NCBI GenBank assembly: GCA_040383485.1
Contig: JBEIDK010000131.1
Location: 1 to 9,314, forward strand
Length of the DNA: 9,314 bases
DNA from: JBEIDK01 sp040383485
GTDB lineage: Bacteria; Bacteroidota; Bacteroidia; UBA4408
Reading direction: 5' to 3'
This document shows positions 6,921 to 9,314 of this stretch, piece after piece. The position numbers and the translations under genes are program-made. Every line of letters begins with the position of its first letter. Within the stretch, counting starts at the first letter, position 1. The notes under the pieces are model-generated. The model had not been told where the DNA came from. It made no database searches and worked only from the letters and a program-made list of their open reading frames with translations.

Positions 6921-7174
6921 TGATAAAAGTAAAATAAAGCATTAACAATGTAATTCCAAAATTGTTTTATTCATTCTATGTAATTTAAGAGAATTGGTAA
7001 ACAAAATAATTAATCGGTTAAGATTTTCTTTAGCTCTAAAATAACTTGTGAAATATCTTCAATATTTTCAAATACATAAATGAGTTTGAGGTTGTTGTTC
7101 ACGTTCCTATTAAGAAATCATAGACAGTTTAATTAAATTTATTCTATATTCGATTAATAAATTTAATAACAAGA
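6921..7174. other. Divergent intergenic region (254 bases) with a short coding-like stretch
   Basis: This AT-rich region separates the crtB operon (-) from the T9SS gene (+) and must hold both promoters. For the + gene the best -7 candidate is TATATTCG at 7145-7152, one mismatch from TAnnTTTG, but with no TTG at the right distance. On the - strand, 7102 down to 7010 reads as 30 codons from a GTG to a TAA, ending FENIEDISQVILELKKILTD. That tail looks like an amphipathic helix and could be a gene remnant or a tiny gene, but chance is quite possible in AT-rich DNA. No RNA gene or strong hairpin was seen. Confidence 0.4.
6929..6961 (-). promoter_or_regulatory. Possible promoter for the crtB-ispH operon
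   Basis: On the - strand, TTTTGG (6961-6956) and TATTTTAC (6936-6929) are separated by exactly 19 bases, the preferred spacing for Bacteroidota promoters. The -7 part differs from TAnnTTTG in its last two bases, so the match is weak. The start site would lie only a few bases before the ATG at 6920, which would make the transcript nearly leaderless. No better candidate was found close to the gene. Confidence 0.2.
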
Positions 7175-8467
7175 ATGAAAATTCTTTTCACTTTAATATT
7201 TCTTTCAATCTCCAAAATTGCTACGTGCCAATTCACTGGGAACATTGATTTTGAATATGGTTCTTTTACAAATTGGAATTTATATACAGGAACTGCTGTC
7301 GTTGGGCCTCAAACTCCACAATATCAACTACCAACTTTAAACATTCCTAATACCCCTATCACATTAATTGATTCAAATGTTTTTCATGATTATAATAGTG
7401 AGATTCGATTTAGTATAATGACTGTAGACAGCGGTATAAATGGCAATGACCCAATGGTACCTTTTATTCCAGTGGTTTCTCCTTGGGGTGGCAATTACTC
7501 AATAAAGATGGGCAATACTAATGCTAATTTTGAAGCCGAAAGAATAAGGTTTATTTATTCTGTTAATTCGACAAATTATAATTTAATTTTCCATTATGCT
7601 TTGGTATTTAAATTTAATAACCATCCCAGCAACGAGCAACCAGCATTCCGCATTAAGCTTACACAAGCCAACGGAACTATAACTTCTCCGAATAATATTA
7701 TAAACGTAGGTTCTGGAGCATTGAATCAACTTTCGACCCCATACTATAATTCAAATTTTTATGATACAATTTCATACCGAAATTGGACATTAGCATCTTT
7801 TAATCTATCATCATACATAGGACAAAATGTATGGATTGAAGCAACTGTTAATGACTGTGCATTAGGTGGTGATTTTGGTTACTGTTATTTGGATTTTAAT
7901 TATGATGGAAATTTGCTAACAGACTCCTTGTCTGATTCGCTTACAACTGGGTATGTTGAACAAATTATTTCAAACAATAGTTTAGGTCAACTATATTTAT
8001 GCGCGCCTCAAGGCTATACAAATTATAGGTGGTATTCGAATAATACCTATAATAATATTTTAGCTGGTAATATTATTTCTAACAATGATAGTTTACCTGT
8101 GACCTTGAATGACACCTCTTCAACTTTTTATTTAAAAATGAGTTTTTTAAATGCCACACCTGGGTCAATTAGTCCTCAATTAAATTACAATTTAATCGTT
8201 CAAAATTTAATCACAAATATCGGAGATAATAATATCAAGCCAGCTTGCAATTCAATGTATCAATTCGAAAACTCCTTATTTATCAATAACTGCAACTCAA
8301 AAGGAAAAATCATTATTTATAATATGTTAGGTGAAATTTATTTCAGTAACGAAATAAAGACTGAGGACATTAAAATAAACTTATCTACTTATCCTGAAGG
8401 TATTTATTTTTATAACTATTCAAATAGAAATGAAAATGAAACGAAACGCTTTGTTGTAGTAAAATAA
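7175..8467 (+). CDS. Secreted T9SS-sorted protein with N-terminal jelly-roll-like domain
   Basis: This 430-residue protein has a Sec signal peptide (MKILFTLIFLSISKIATCQ). The IATC stretch is not a good lipobox because threonine sits at -1, so cleavage near Q19 is more likely. Residues about 22-245 resemble a domain common at the front of large secreted Bacteroidota proteins: the opening GNIDFEYGSFTNW, then GGNYSIKMGN (105-114), a strand pair with FHYALVF, the YRNWTLASFNLSSYIGQNVW block, and the closing GGDFGYCYLDF (231-241). These look like a beta-sandwich of carbohydrate-binding or adhesin type. A spacer rich in Asn, Ser and Tyr follows. The last 55 residues (KGKIIIYNMLGEIY from 376, then LSTYPEGIYFYNY and a final KRFVVVK) are a type A sorting domain, so export by the type IX system is expected. 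The usual PNP motif at the head of that domain is not recognisable. No catalytic motif is seen. The role is unknown, perhaps surface binding. Confidence 0.88.
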   Translation: MKILFTLIFLSISKIATCQFTGNIDFEYGSFTNWNLYTGTAVVGPQTPQYQLPTLNIPNTPITLIDSNVFHDYNSEIRFSIMTVDSGINGNDPMVPFIPVVSPWGGNYSIKMGNTNANFEAERIRFIYSVNSTNYNLIFHYALVFKFNNHPSNEQPAFRIKLTQANGTITSPNNIINVGSGALNQLSTPYYNSNFYDTISYRNWTLASFNLSSYIGQNVWIEATVNDCALGGDFGYCYLDFNYDGNLLTDSLSDSLTTGYVEQIISNNSLGQLYLCAPQGYTNYRWYSNNTYNNILAGNIISNNDSLPVTLNDTSSTFYLKMSFLNATPGSISPQLNYNLIVQNLITNIGDNNIKPACNSMYQFENSLFINNCNSKGKIIIYNMLGEIYFSNEIKTEDIKINLSTYPEGIYFYNYSNRNENETKRFVVVK

Positions 8468-8691
8468 TTATTTAATTTTTAATTTCTCATCACTCTACTT
8501 GGTTTTCAGCATTTCCGTTTTTCAAATTTTAAGAAAAAAAATTCTCAAATCATAACCTCAAAGCTTTGCATCAAAAATAAGTTGGCGAATTACATAATAT
8601 TTAATTGAATTTTGGTGTTGGTGATTTTCAATTCGGAGACGAAAAGTGCGTGCCAGTAATGAATCCACCAAGGCGGCCGCAAAACTTAATT
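8468..8691. other. Convergent intergenic region with a GC-rich patch, possible dispersed repeat
   Basis: The first half (8468-8560) is AT-rich and holds no convincing terminator, which is odd between convergent genes. From about 8559 the character changes: a 10-base palindrome CAAAGCTTTG (8559-8568), an inverted repeat AATTGAA/TTCAATT (8603-8609 and 8627-8633), then 8631-8680 with 28 G or C in 50 bases, ending in the palindromic octamer GCGGCCGC (8673-8680). On the - strand one frame stays open from inside the neighbouring gene down to a TGA at 8558-8560, reading RTFRLRIENHQHQ and then a YYVIRQL segment. On the + strand a 60-codon frame opens with TTG at 8605. Neither has a good start or the codon use of the neighbours, so I call no gene. 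A dispersed intergenic repeat is the best guess. Confidence 0.35.
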
Positions 8692-9314
8692 TTAAAACTG
8701 ACCCGCCAATTTCTTGTAGGTGCTGTTAGCAATAGTTGTTCTTTCTGTCAACTGCCTGTATACACCGTTCCACAATTCAATTCTTAGTTTTAATGATTGT
8801 ATCACTGATTCTTCTGCTTCTTTCCAATATTGTTCTTTGTCCTTACAAAGATTGGCCGTCATTTGTAAAGCAAGATGACTATGGTGGCCTCCATCAACTT
8901 CAATATGCCTTTCGATATAGTATTTAAAAATAGAAATATCATTAGGAAAGTTTTTGTGCATTTCATTTATAATAGAAATAAACATACCTGGGATTAAGTC
9001 TTCACGTCCAAAAGTGAAAATAGCTGATTGTAAATAATCTTTTCCACTCCCAATAACTTTAAAGGTATAGTCAACAAAGTCTTTGGCTTCCTTTGGAGTT
9101 CCTGAAGATAAATAAGCGGCGTCAAAGTCTCCAGTACTTTTTAGAATATCTGTAAAAACTTGTATTTTAGAAGTATCTGCGCCACATTGTTTCATAGCAT
9201 CTAGATATAATTCAAAATGACTTTTCCTTATGCCATTTAAATCTATGTCTGATTCTTCACCTACAACAATTTCGTTAATAAGATATCTTGTGTCTGCGGT
9301 TCCTTTGGGAAACC
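8692..9314 (-). CDS. DUF3050 family protein, heme-oxygenase-like fold, 5' truncated by window edge
   Basis: The frame is open without a stop from 8692 to the right edge, so the gene begins outside the window and the ATG at 9195 is internal. The 39 codons before that ATG read as real family sequence (TRYLINEIVVGEESD, then SHFELYLDAM). About 206 residues are visible, and perhaps 40-60 N-terminal residues are missing. Family-typical blocks, numbered from the window edge, are INEIVVGEE (12-20), SHFELY (31-36), FTFGREDLIP (100-109), and RHIEVDGGHHSHLAL (135-149), followed by a tail with WKEAEES and LRIELWNGVY. DUF3050 proteins have the all-helical heme-oxygenase/TenA-like fold and no assigned function that I know of. 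The Glu and His residues, with the H-x3-D-x2-H cluster (H136, D140, H143), could bind metal. No signal peptide can be judged. The gene converges on the T9SS gene across 224 bases. Confidence 0.88.
   Translation of the reverse strand, partial: FPKGTADTRYLINEIVVGEESDIDLNGIRKSHFELYLDAMKQCGADTSKIQVFTDILKSTGDFDAAYLSSGTPKEAKDFVDYTFKVIGSGKDYLQSAIFTFGREDLIPGMFISIINEMHKNFPNDISIFKYYIERHIEVDGGHHSHLALQMTANLCKDKEQYWKEAEESVIQSLKLRIELWNGVYRQLTERTTIANSTYKKLAGQF

Noticed and set aside
8605..8787. A 60-codon + strand frame starting with TTG
   Set aside because: About half of it overlaps the DUF3050 gene in antisense, the start is poor, and the composition does not match neighbouring genes. The underlying DNA patch is reported as a finding instead.
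8736..8927. A 63-codon + strand frame antisense to DUF3050
   Set aside because: It is entirely covered by the well-supported DUF3050 coding sequence on the other strand.

Overview
The window looks like chromosomal DNA from a member of the Bacteroidota. The base composition is AT-rich. Two genes encode secreted proteins with type IX secretion system (T9SS) C-terminal sorting domains. Gene starts lack Shine-Dalgarno sequences and have A-rich leaders instead, and one promoter matches the Bacteroidota TAnnTTTG -7 element exactly. The genus cannot be read from this sequence. Most of the content is ordinary housekeeping and envelope biology; I see no transposase, integrase, CRISPR array, tRNA or rRNA.

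Layout, left to right. Positions 1-834 are the 3' part of nuoN (respiratory complex I membrane subunit), closed by a strong hairpin terminator, which suggests it is the last gene of a nuo operon. Positions 960-4648 hold three genes on the + strand: a radical SAM protein with a SPASM/Twitch-type cysteine tail, an M20D-family metallo-amidohydrolase, and a secreted T9SS-sorted protein with a PKD-like domain that probably has its own promoter. A perfect inverted repeat at 4659-4687 ends this run and also the convergent operon.

Positions 6920-4700 on the - strand form a tightly packed, translationally coupled isoprenoid operon: phytoene/squalene synthase (crtB-like), then a small secreted protein of unknown function, then ispH. 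The first junction is a one-base TAATG overlap and the second a 22-base overlap. IspH makes IPP and DMAPP, and the synthase joins two C15 or C20 prenyl diphosphates derived from them, so the operon links precursor supply to carotenoid or squalene synthesis. The carotenoid desaturase gene (crtI) often found beside crtB is not in the window.

A divergent intergenic region of 254 bases leads to a second T9SS-sorted protein at 7175-8467, with an N-terminal jelly-roll-like adhesion or sugar-binding type domain. It converges on a DUF3050 gene (heme-oxygenase-like fold) that runs off the right edge at 9314. The 224 bases between these two genes include a locally GC-rich patch (28 of 50 bases at 8631-8680, including a GCGGCCGC octamer) that no gene explains and that may be a dispersed repeat.

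The items most worth following up are the DUF3050 protein, whose Glu/His/Asp pattern resembles heme-oxygenase-like diiron oxidases; the unknown secreted protein wedged between crtB and ispH; the radical SAM gene of unknown substrate; and the GC-rich intergenic patch.
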